From: UBA8346 sp050260935
Lineage (GTDB): Bacteria > Bacillota > UBA4882 > UBA8346
Reading direction: 5' to 3'
Length of the DNA stretch: 13,099 nt
Assembly (NCBI GenBank): GCA_050260935.1
Contig: JBLNCU010000157.1
Span: 1 to 13,099, forward strand
Shown here: positions 6,295-12,012 of the stretch, piece after piece
Layout of the letters: each line of letters begins with the position of its first letter
Position numbering within the stretch: position 1 is the stretch's first letter
The notes under the pieces: model-generated
What the model saw: only the letters and a program-made list of their open reading frames with translations
What the model was told of the DNA's origin: nothing
Database searches by the model: none
Position numbers and translations under genes: made by a program

Positions 6295-7722
6295 ATGGCT
6301 ACTGGTCATATTGTTCAAATCATCGGACCTGTTCTGGACATTGAATTTTTACCGGAAGAGATTCCGGATATTAATTCGGCGGTTACGGTAAATTTTAAAT
6401 TCAAAGATGAGCCGCGGACGGTTGTGGCTGAAGTGATGCACCAGATCGGCAACAATCAAGTGCGTTGCGTGGCTTTAAACTCAACTGACGGCTTAATACG
6501 CGGTTTGGAAGCTTTCACAGACAATGAACCGATTAAAGTGCCGGTAGGCCGCCAGGTTTTGGGCCGGATATTTAATGTGCTGGGCCAAACCGTGGATGAT
6601 GGTCCGGAAGTTAAAAGCGACCATTATCTGCCGATTCACCGTAAAGCGCCTACTTATGAAGAGCAGTCAACGGCCCAGGAGATTCTGGAAACCGGCATCA
6701 AAGTGGTTGATTTGCTTGCGCCCTACCCTAAGGGGGGAAAAGTAGGTTTATTTGGCGGCGCCGGTGTCGGGAAAACCGTTATTATTATGGAATTAATCCG
6801 CAACATCGCCACTCAGCACGGCGGCTATTCGGTATTTACCGGTGTAGGCGAACGCACCCGCGAAGGAAATGGGTTGTGGCTGGAAATGAAGGAATCCGGA
6901 GTCATTGATAAAACCGCTTTGGTCTTCGGGCAAATGAACGAACCGCCGGGGGCCAGATTGCGAGTGGCTTTATCCGGTCTTACCATGGCTGAATATTTTC
7001 GCGACAGTGAAAACCAGGATGTGTTGTTGTTTATCGACAATATTTTCCGTTTTACCCAGGCGGGATCTGAAGTTTCAGCCCTCTTGGGCCGGATTCCTTC
7101 GGCTGTTGGTTATCAGCCGACTTTAGCCACGGAAATGGGCTCCTTGCAAGAGAGGATCACCTCGACCAAGAACGGCTCAATCACCTCAATCCAAGCTATT
7201 TACGTTCCGGCCGACGATTATACCGATCCGGCTCCGGCCACTGCCTTTACTCACTTGGATGCCACCACCAACCTGGAGCGGCGGATTGTTGAAAAGGGAA
7301 TTTACCCGGCAGTAGACCCGCTGGCTTCCACTTCCCGTTTGCTAGCCCCGTCCGTGGTTGGCCAGGAACATTACGAAGTGGCCCGCAGAGTTCAGGAGAT
7401 GCTGCAACGTTACAATGAACTCCAGGATGTAATCGCTATTCTCGGCATGGATGAATTAAGCGACGCTGATAAATTAATTGTCGCCAGGGCCCGTCGCCTC
7501 GAACGTTTCCTGTCGCAACCGTTCTTTGTGGCCGAAACCTTTACCGGCATACCTGGTAAATATGTGCCGATCTCGGAGACAGTTAAGGGCTTTAAAGAAA
7601 TTCTGGACGGGAAACATGATGATCTACCGGAAGAGGCTTTCTACATGGTCGGCACCATCGAAGAAGCAGTTGCCCAAGGGAAGAAACTAATGGAAGAAGC
7701 CGGCGCTGGAGTGAATAAATAA
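6295..7722 (+). CDS. atpD: F1 ATP synthase subunit beta (catalytic)
   Basis: Carries the catalytic sites for ATP synthesis and hydrolysis. It has 475 residues, full length. The P-loop GGAGVGKT is at 154-161, with catalytic Glu and neighbouring Arg in GERTREG at 185-191 (E. coli E181/R182). Walker B LLFIDN is at 244-249, followed by IFRFTQAGSEVSALLGRIPSA and the PADDYTDPAPATAF catalytic-loop region (305-318). The family signature PAVDPLASTSR is at 338-348. The lever motif usually written DELSEED reads DELSDAD (386-392). The stop shares one base with the atpC start. Confidence 0.99.
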   Translation: MATGHIVQIIGPVLDIEFLPEEIPDINSAVTVNFKFKDEPRTVVAEVMHQIGNNQVRCVALNSTDGLIRGLEAFTDNEPIKVPVGRQVLGRIFNVLGQTVDDGPEVKSDHYLPIHRKAPTYEEQSTAQEILETGIKVVDLLAPYPKGGKVGLFGGAGVGKTVIIMELIRNIATQHGGYSVFTGVGERTREGNGLWLEMKESGVIDKTALVFGQMNEPPGARLRVALSGLTMAEYFRDSENQDVLLFIDNIFRFTQAGSEVSALLGRIPSAVGYQPTLATEMGSLQERITSTKNGSITSIQAIYVPADDYTDPAPATAFTHLDATTNLERRIVEKGIYPAVDPLASTSRLLAPSVVGQEHYEVARRVQEMLQRYNELQDVIAILGMDELSDADKLIVARARRLERFLSQPFFVAETFTGIPGKYVPISETVKGFKEILDGKHDDLPEEAFYMVGTIEEAVAQGKKLMEEAGAGVNK

Positions 7723-8141
7723 TGGCCAAAACGATTCTGCTCGAAGTGGTGACTCCGAGCAAGCCTGAACTCCGTAAAGAAGTAGAATATGTGGTGGCCC
7801 CCACCATTGGCGGTGTAACCGGAATATTACCCGGGCACATTCGTTTAATTACTCAACTGGCGACGGGGGTTCTTCGCTATCGCTATGGAGGCCGTGACTA
7901 TTATATGGCCGTTAGTGAGGGTTTTATGGAAGTTACCCCGCATAAAGTGATTATTCTGGCCGAAGCCGCCGAATTAGCGGAAGATATTGACCCAAAACAG
8001 GCCTTGGAAGAGAAACGCCAGGCAGAAGAGGCTTTGCATCACTCCTTAAATGATCATTTCAAGCTAATCCAAGCGGAAATCGGCTTGGAACGGGCTGTGG
8101 CTAAGTTAGAGGTTGCCAAAAAGTACGGTGAATCGAAATAA
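7722..8141 (+). CDS. atpC: F1 ATP synthase subunit epsilon
   Basis: Rotor subunit at the foot of gamma that links F1 to the c-ring and, in many bacteria, inhibits ATP hydrolysis. It has 139 residues. The N-terminal beta-sandwich (about 1-85) shows the family pattern APTIGGVTGILPGHIRLITQL. The rest is the two-helix C-terminal domain (about 90-139), here complete and rich in Glu, Lys and Ala, so an inhibitory extended form is possible. The ATG overlaps the atpD TAA by one base (TAATG at 7720-7724), implying coupled translation. It is the last gene of the operon. No strong T-run terminator follows; only an imperfect GCGC dyad is seen at about 8154-8170. Confidence 0.96.
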   Translation: MAKTILLEVVTPSKPELRKEVEYVVAPTIGGVTGILPGHIRLITQLATGVLRYRYGGRDYYMAVSEGFMEVTPHKVIILAEAAELAEDIDPKQALEEKRQAEEALHHSLNDHFKLIQAEIGLERAVAKLEVAKKYGESK

Positions 8142-8172
8142 GAGGGAAATTAAGCGCGAATTTTGAGCGCAA

Positions 8173-8499
8173 TTAATAATTAAGCAAGGGAAATACGGAG
8201 TAAGGGTTGTTTAAGGCTTGCGAGGCCAGCGTTTCGCCGGGATGCCGACCGGCCGGAATTTTGGCGAAGTTTAACAGTTCTCTGGCTTCATCTTGAACTC
8301 GCTGTTTAAGGGCCGGGCGGGATTGGTCTTTAAATGCTGATAATCAGCGAGTTGAATTAGGGTATTTTGGCCGGATGCCATTTTAGGCTCGGCATTTAAA
8401 TTCCTTCAACTTATCCTGGGGAGCTGTTTCGGCTAGATCCGGCTTGGCCAGGGTATCTAAAACCCCGATGTTATTGTGAATTTTTATAAAAAACTCCAT
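8173..8499 (-). pseudogene. decayed small minus-strand gene in three frames, family unknown
   Basis: I do not recognise the product. Reading the minus strand, an ATG at 8497-8499, preceded by AGAGGA about 11 bases upstream, opens a 38-codon frame (MEFFIKIHNNIGVLDTLAKP onward) that stops at 8383. A second frame begins KMASGQNTLIQLADYQ just across that stop (ATG at 8381) and stays open to 8271. A third frame is open from 8343 to the stop at 8173, with protein-like sequence such as RVQDEARELLNFAKIPAG. Laid end to end, the three give about 105 residues with coding-like composition. This is most simply one gene broken by two frameshifts. The alternative is chance open frames. It converges with atpC. 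Confidence 0.35.
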
Positions 8500-8521
8500 A
8501 ATAGTTGTTTCCTCTATTTTA

Positions 8522-8614
8522 CTACTTTAGCAAAAAATCTTCGAGATAATGGATATTAAGGAAGAAGTAAATTTCTTCAACTTGCAGAATAATATCTTGG
8601 CGGCCGTTATTCAT
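8522..8614 (-). CDS. possible 30-residue minus-strand ORF, function unknown
   Basis: An ATG at 8612-8614 on the minus strand, preceded by AGGA about 8 bases upstream, opens a 30-codon frame with an acidic/hydrophobic amphipathic make-up (contains QVEEIYFFLNIHYLEDFLL) ending at TAG 8522-8524. It lies just upstream of the decayed gene in the same direction and might be its leader or a fragment of the same gene. Its length alone cannot rule out chance. A 6-base hairpin (GAAGAA/TTCTTC, 8561-8578) falls inside it. Confidence 0.2.
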   Translation of the reverse strand: MNNGRQDIILQVEEIYFFLNIHYLEDFLLK

Positions 8615-8628
8615 TATAAATTCCTGGT

Positions 8629-8657
8629 TTGACAAAACGGATCTATTTGGATATAAT
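8629..8657 (+). promoter_or_regulatory. sigma-A promoter of metK
   Basis: Perfect -35 TTGACA (8629-8634) and perfect -10 TATAAT (8652-8657) separated by 17 bases. Transcription should begin near 8664-8666, shortly before the riboswitch. A full consensus promoter ahead of a transcription-terminating riboswitch fits control by attenuation and not at initiation. Confidence 0.92.
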
Positions 8658-8682
8658 TTCTATGAAAAAATTTAAGGCAATT

Positions 8683-8784
8683 CTCATCAAGAGAGGTGGA
8701 GGGAGTAGGCCCGATGAAACCCGGCAACCTGGTCAGTATGGCTGAACAAGGTGCCAATTCCCCCAGAAGTTTCTGGAAGATGAG
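8683..8784 (+). promoter_or_regulatory. SAM-I (S-box) riboswitch
   Basis: Aptamer that binds S-adenosylmethionine. P1 is CTCATC (8683-8688) paired with GATGAG (8779-8784). The conserved core follows in order: AAGAGAGGTGGAGGGAG, then GGCCCGATGAAACCCGGCAACC, then GGTGCCAATTCC. A local hairpin, CCAGA/TCTGG (8763-8776), is the P4 stem. With SAM bound, P1 forms and the downstream terminator is free to fold. Without SAM, GGAAG (8775-8779) can pair with CTTCC (8794-8798) in the terminator's left arm, acting as antiterminator. The target gene, metK, makes the ligand, so this is product feedback. Confidence 0.96.
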
Positions 8785-8790
8785 CTTTTA

Positions 8791-8824
8791 ACCCTTCCGT
8801 CTTCGGGAGGGTAATTTATTTTTT
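8791..8824 (+). terminator. riboswitch-controlled terminator before metK
   Basis: A 9-pair stem, ACCCTTCCG (8791-8799) with CGGGAGGGT (8804-8812), loop TCTT, followed by the T-rich stretch AATTTATTTTTT to 8824. It lies directly between the SAM-I aptamer and the metK ribosome site GGAGG (8825-8829). Confidence 0.9.
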
Positions 8825-8839
8825 GGAGGTGCTTAATAA

Positions 8840-10021
8840 ATGACTGAAAGACGGCTATTTACCTCGGAATCGGTGACCGAAGGACATCCCGACAAGATCT
8901 GCGACCAGATCTCCGACGCGGTCTTGGATGCGATTTACACCCAGGATCCCCAGGCCCGGGTGGCCTGCGAATCTGCGGTCACTACGGGATTGGTCCTGGT
9001 AATGGGGGAAATAACTACCCAATGCTATGTGGATATTCCAAAAGTGGTCCGGGAGACAATCCGCGAAATTGGTTATACTCGCGCCAAGTATGGTTTTGAT
9101 TGTGATACTTGCGCCGTAATAACCTCAATTGACGAACAGTCGCCCGATATTGCTCTCGGAGTCAACAGAGCGTTGGAAGCCAAGACCGGCGAGATGAGCG
9201 ATAAGGAGATTGAAGCGATTGGCGCCGGTGATCAAGGGATGGTTTTTGGTTATGCTTGCGATGAAACCCCCGAATACATGCCGATGCCGATCTCGCTGGC
9301 CCATCAATTGACCAGGAAACTGGCGGAGGTTCGCAAGAGTAATGAGCTTGATTACTTACGTCCGGATGGCAAAAGCCAGGTTACCGTGGAATATGAAGAT
9401 GGCGTTCCTGTAAGGGTCGATACAGTTGTTATCTCTACTCAGCACGATCAGGCGGTTGATCACGATACCATAGGGAAGGATGTCATCGCTAAAGTAATTA
9501 AAAAGGTAATTCCCGCCAAGATGATCGATGCAAAAACCCGTTTTTTGGTCAACCCTACCGGCCGCTTCGTGGTTGGCGGACCGCAGGGTGATTCCGGGCT
9601 AACCGGACGGAAAATTATCGTCGATACTTATGGCGGGATGGCCCGTCACGGCGGCGGGGCTTTCTCCGGCAAAGACCCGACCAAAGTCGACCGTTCGGCA
9701 GCTTATGCGGCCCGTTATGCCGCTAAAAATATTGTCGCCGCCGGTTTGGCTAAAAAGTGCGAGATTCAGATCGCTTATGCCATTGGTGTGGCTAAGCCGG
9801 TCTCGATCTTAGTGGATACTTTCGGGACCGGAAAATTATCGGACGAGGAGATCGGGGAGCTAGTGAAGAATACCTTTGATTTTAGACCGGCCGCAATTAT
9901 TCGTGACTTACAGTTAAGAAGGCCAATCTACAAACAAGTAGCCGCTTATGGACATTTTGGCCGTAATGATCTTGATCTTCCATGGGAAAGACTGGACAAG
10001 GTTCCTTTATTAAAGAAATAA
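8840..10021 (+). CDS. metK: S-adenosylmethionine synthetase (methionine adenosyltransferase)
   Basis: Makes S-adenosylmethionine from ATP and methionine, with release of phosphate and pyrophosphate, in the cytoplasm. It has 393 residues, full length. The ATP-binding GHPDK motif is at 15-19, the signature GAGDQGMVFGYA at 128-139, and the glycine-rich phosphate loop GGGAFSGKDPTKVDRS at 271-286. Their Asp and Lys residues bind Mg2+, K+ and triphosphate in known MetK structures. The ATG follows GGAGG (8825-8829) by 10 bases. Expression is governed by the SAM-I riboswitch upstream, and a strong terminator closes the unit, so it is monocistronic. Codon use and composition look like its neighbours. 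Confidence 0.99.
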   Translation: MTERRLFTSESVTEGHPDKICDQISDAVLDAIYTQDPQARVACESAVTTGLVLVMGEITTQCYVDIPKVVRETIREIGYTRAKYGFDCDTCAVITSIDEQSPDIALGVNRALEAKTGEMSDKEIEAIGAGDQGMVFGYACDETPEYMPMPISLAHQLTRKLAEVRKSNELDYLRPDGKSQVTVEYEDGVPVRVDTVVISTQHDQAVDHDTIGKDVIAKVIKKVIPAKMIDAKTRFLVNPTGRFVVGGPQGDSGLTGRKIIVDTYGGMARHGGGAFSGKDPTKVDRSAAYAARYAAKNIVAAGLAKKCEIQIAYAIGVAKPVSILVDTFGTGKLSDEEIGELVKNTFDFRPAAIIRDLQLRRPIYKQVAAYGHFGRNDLDLPWERLDKVPLLKK

Positions 10022-10061
10022 ACAGCGGGATTAATGTTGTGACTAATTTCTCCTTGGAAAA

Positions 10062-10087
10062 GGGCCGGTTAATCCGGTTCTTTTTTT
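10062..10087 (+). terminator. rho-independent terminator after metK
   Basis: GGGCCGG (10062-10068) pairs with CCGGTTC (10074-10080) around loop TTAAT, with two G-U pairs, flanked by A-run and T-run (TTTTTTT, 10081-10087). It lies about 40 bases past the metK stop. Confidence 0.88.
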
Positions 10088-10338
10088 AGTCTGGTCGAAG
10101 TTGGGCACTGAATAGAAATAAATATAATATTAATCGGCAACTGGCAGGAGGATGCTGCTCTGGGAATAATTGGAATGTTCTTGAAGGTATAAAGTTCGCT
10201 TGGGACAATGCCGAAAGTTTAATTAGTATAAACCCGACTTTTTTTAAATTTTGACTGTTTGGAGCGTACCCATAAAAATTCCGGTTGTTTATGCTGAAAA
10301 CATAACGGGAATGGTATTGACAATTTGAGGTGCAATAA
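10088..10338. other. 251-base non-coding gap before the response regulator
   Basis: I see no convincing gene here. A purine-rich patch with GGCAGGAGGA (10143-10152), then GGAAT and TTGAAGG, lies in the middle and does not lead to a reading frame. TTGGGA (10200-10205) with TAGTAT (10224-10229) at 18-base spacing is a weak promoter candidate. The response regulator ribosome site TGAGGTG sits at about 10326-10332. A long minus-strand open frame across this region continues antisense into the next gene and has no protein-like character in this part. Confidence 0.4.
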
Positions 10339-11004
10339 ATGGCAGTGGTCAAATTGATGATAGTGGATGACCGGGCAATGGTCAGACAAGGTTTAAGACA
10401 AATCTTAAGCTTAAAAGCGGATTTTGTTATCGTCGGGGAAGAACAACGCGGTGATGAAGTGGTTGAGCGGGTTTTGTCCCTAAAACCGGATGTAGTCTTG
10501 ATGAATATAAATTTGCCGGGGAAAAACGGGATCGAACTCACTGCTGAATTGCGCAGGAGAATTCCCGCCGTAAAAGTGCTGGCCTTAACGGTCGACGCCG
10601 ACCAGCAACGTTTATCCCAGATGATTAAAGCCGGAGCCCTTGGTTATATTCTTAAAGATATTGATGCGGAAACTCTTTATGAAGCAATTGAAACCGTGGC
10701 CCGGGGTGATGCTTATATTCAGCCGTGTTTACTCTCCAAATTACTGGCGGAGTTTAGGCAGTTTTTATCCGAGGAGAAGCAAGTAGTGCTACCGGAACAA
10801 TTGGGCCTGACCCAGCGGGAGATTGAAATTATCGGTTTTATTGCCTGCGGGGAAAGTAATAAGGATATCGCTGAGAAACTTTTTATCAGTGAAAAAACAG
10901 TTAAAAATCATGTCAGCAATATTTTAAGAAAAATGGAATTGGAGGATCGCACCCAGGTTGCCGTCTATGCCTATAGAAAAGGGCTAATTTCCAATTTAAA
11001 ATAG
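10339..11004 (+). CDS. NarL/LuxR-type response regulator lacking the phospho-acceptor Asp
   Basis: A 221-residue two-domain transcription regulator. The N-terminal receiver domain (about 4-120) keeps the acidic pair D10-D11, the switch Thr84 and Lys106. The residue normally phosphorylated, Asp in the LMDINLPG-type motif, is Asn56 (VLMNINLPGKNG). The C-terminal LuxR-type helix-turn-helix (about 153-216) is intact: LTQREIEIIGFIACGESNKD followed by IAEKLFISEKTVKNHVSNIL. It should bind DNA as a dimer. TGAGGTG 7 bases before the ATG sets the start. No histidine kinase lies next to it. It probably acts without phosphorylation or responds to another signal, which is an inference. The Flp pilin just downstream is a possible target. 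Confidence 0.92.
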   Translation: MAVVKLMIVDDRAMVRQGLRQILSLKADFVIVGEEQRGDEVVERVLSLKPDVVLMNINLPGKNGIELTAELRRRIPAVKVLALTVDADQQRLSQMIKAGALGYILKDIDAETLYEAIETVARGDAYIQPCLLSKLLAEFRQFLSEEKQVVLPEQLGLTQREIEIIGFIACGESNKDIAEKLFISEKTVKNHVSNILRKMELEDRTQVAVYAYRKGLISNLK

Positions 11005-11070
11005 GACTGAAGTCCCGGCCAAAATAAGTCCATCGATGGATATCGGGTTTACCAGGGAATGGTATAGTTA

Positions 11071-11079
11071 TGGTATGAT
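11071..11079 (+). promoter_or_regulatory. candidate extended -10 promoter for the Flp pilin
   Basis: TGGTATGAT is a good extended -10 (TGnTATnAT type) about 110 bases before the pilin start. No good -35 is seen at 17 bases, which extended -10 promoters tolerate. A 12-base palindrome, TCCATCGATGGA (11029-11040), lies about 30 bases upstream and could be an operator. Confidence 0.35.
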
Positions 11080-11150
11080 TAAGGCAGAAGAGGTAAAGTT
11101 TTTCTATCCCTTAAGCTAGATTCCGGGTGGTGGTCAAAAAAAGAATAAGG

Positions 11151-11165
11151 TCACTTTTTAAGTGA
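11151..11165 (+). other. hairpin in the pilin leader
   Basis: TCACTT (11151-11156) and AAGTGA (11160-11165) form a perfect 6-pair stem with a TTT loop. Flanking GG and CC could extend it across a one-base bulge. It lies about 14 bases before the AAGGAG ribosome site and lacks a T-run, so it is more likely an mRNA leader or stability structure than a terminator. Confidence 0.35.
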
Positions 11166-11192
11166 GCCTAAATCAAAAAAGGAGCGACTGAA

Positions 11193-11363
11193 ATGTTCAA
11201 GGGATTCTTCAAGGAAGTAGCCGGGCAGGGCATGGTGGAGTATGGTTTAATCATCGCATTGGTGGCGGTAGTATTAATTGGGGCGCTGGTAGCCATGAAC
11301 GGCGGACTGAAGACCATATTCGGAAGGATTACCGACGCGGTGAACGCCGTCTTCGGGTCGTGA
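11193..11363 (+). CDS. flp: Flp/Fap-type pilin subunit
   Basis: A 56-residue type IVb prepilin. A short basic leader (MFKGFFKEVAG) is followed by the Flp cleavage pattern: G11 then Q-G-M-V-E16-Y17, with Glu at +5 as TadV-type prepilin peptidases require. The hydrophobic assembly helix GLIIALVAVVLIGALVAM (18-35) follows, then a short amphipathic tail. The mature subunit would be about 45 residues. AAGGAG (11179-11184) stands 8 bases before the ATG, a strong site for a highly expressed structural protein. The gene has its own terminator. No tadABC, cpaB or prepilin peptidase gene is in the window, so export must rely on genes elsewhere. Confidence 0.9.
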   Translation: MFKGFFKEVAGQGMVEYGLIIALVAVVLIGALVAMNGGLKTIFGRITDAVNAVFGS

Positions 11364-11388
11364 TTAATTAATTGCCGATAGTTTGACC

Positions 11389-11428
11389 GTAAGACTTTAC
11401 CTTTTTAGGCAAAGTCTTACTGTTCTTT
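11389..11428 (+). terminator. terminator after the Flp pilin
   Basis: GTAAGACTTT (11389-11398) and AAAGTCTTAC (11411-11420) are perfect 10-base complements around a 12-base loop. The run after the stem, TGTTCTTT, is only moderately T-rich. It separates the pilin from the DUF192 gene and would also stabilise pilin mRNA. Confidence 0.7.
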
Positions 11429-11539
11429 AAAAGAAAATTTAAATAAATTTCTATTGAATCTCCCGACGCTTATCTGGTGGAGGGGATTTAAACATTAATT
11501 GACGATTTTACTAGAATGAAAAAGTAAGGGTGATTGGAA

Positions 11540-11887
11540 TTGGAACAGATGGTAAGCGTTTACCGGGGGGAAGAACTCTTGTTCCCGCAGGTAAAACTGG
11601 CTAATAACTTTTGGACCCGCTGGCGGGGGTTGCTGTATTACCGGGAAATGCCGGCCATCGATGGCTTACTTCTCTATCCTTGCAATTTCACGCATATGTT
11701 CGGGATGAGGTTTCCCCTTGATTTAATCTATCTTTCGCGCGACCGGGAAATATTGCTGATCATGGACGTCCTGGTCCCAAATAAATTAGGGCCTTTGGTA
11801 AAGAACGCCTACTATGTATTGGAAACCGAAGCGGGAATGATGGCGGTTAAAAAAATCCGTAAAGGGGACCGGCTCTGGTGGAAATAG
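11540..11887 (+). CDS. DUF192 family protein
   Basis: A protein of about 115 residues belonging to the DUF192 family, whose biochemical role is unknown. Family landmarks are the TRWRGLLYYREMP segment (usually RxxGLMxR), the central CNFTHMFGMRFPLDLIYL (usually FWMKNTxxPLDxxFI), and the late YVLETEAGMM. The start is uncertain. GGTGAT (11529-11534) matches the anti-Shine-Dalgarno well and stands 5 bases before the TTG at 11540; the TTG at 11534 overlaps it and the ATG at 11549 is 14 bases away. No signal peptide is evident, whereas many DUF192 proteins outside Bacillota carry one. I recall DUF192 genes near Tad/Flp pilus genes in other clostridia; here the neighbour is the Flp pilin. Confidence 0.82.
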   Translation: MEQMVSVYRGEELLFPQVKLANNFWTRWRGLLYYREMPAIDGLLLYPCNFTHMFGMRFPLDLIYLSRDREILLIMDVLVPNKLGPLVKNAYYVLETEAGMMAVKKIRKGDRLWWK

Positions 11888-11927
11888 TTCACAGTTGAGC
11901 TTTATTTTAGTATTCGTTATTATAGTT

Positions 11928-11933
11928 TATAAT
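11928..11933 (+). promoter_or_regulatory. candidate -10 box before the kinase gene
   Basis: A perfect TATAAT lies 80 bases upstream of the kinase start, but no acceptable -35 is seen at 16-18 bases. The leader between them has complementary AACCGG (11949-11954) and CCGGTT (11976-11981), which may form a weak hairpin with a 21-base loop. Confidence 0.35.
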
Positions 11934-12012
11934 GGCTCGTTATCTGTTAAACCGGGGTGGACCGCAAGCTTAAAACCGGTTGACCCAAATTTTAGAAACG
12001 GGGTGCGGTGCG

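Noticed and set aside
8154..8170. Terminator for the atp operon (GCGC...GCGC)
   Set aside because: Only a 4-base stem with mismatched flanks and no T-run; noted under atpC but too weak to list as a terminator.
10142..10160. Sigma-54 promoter (TGGCAG....TGCT)
   Set aside because: The GG-to-GC spacing is one base short of the required -24/-12 geometry and no enhancer-type regulator is nearby.
10086..10541. 151-codon open frame on the minus strand
   Set aside because: About half of it is antisense to the well-supported response regulator. The rest has low-complexity Ser/Thr/Phe composition with no recognisable motif and runs through the metK downstream region.
11654..11665. Second CCATCGATGG palindrome, inside the DUF192 gene
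   Set aside because: It lies in coding sequence specifying ordinary residues; two short palindromes about 600 bases apart can arise by chance.
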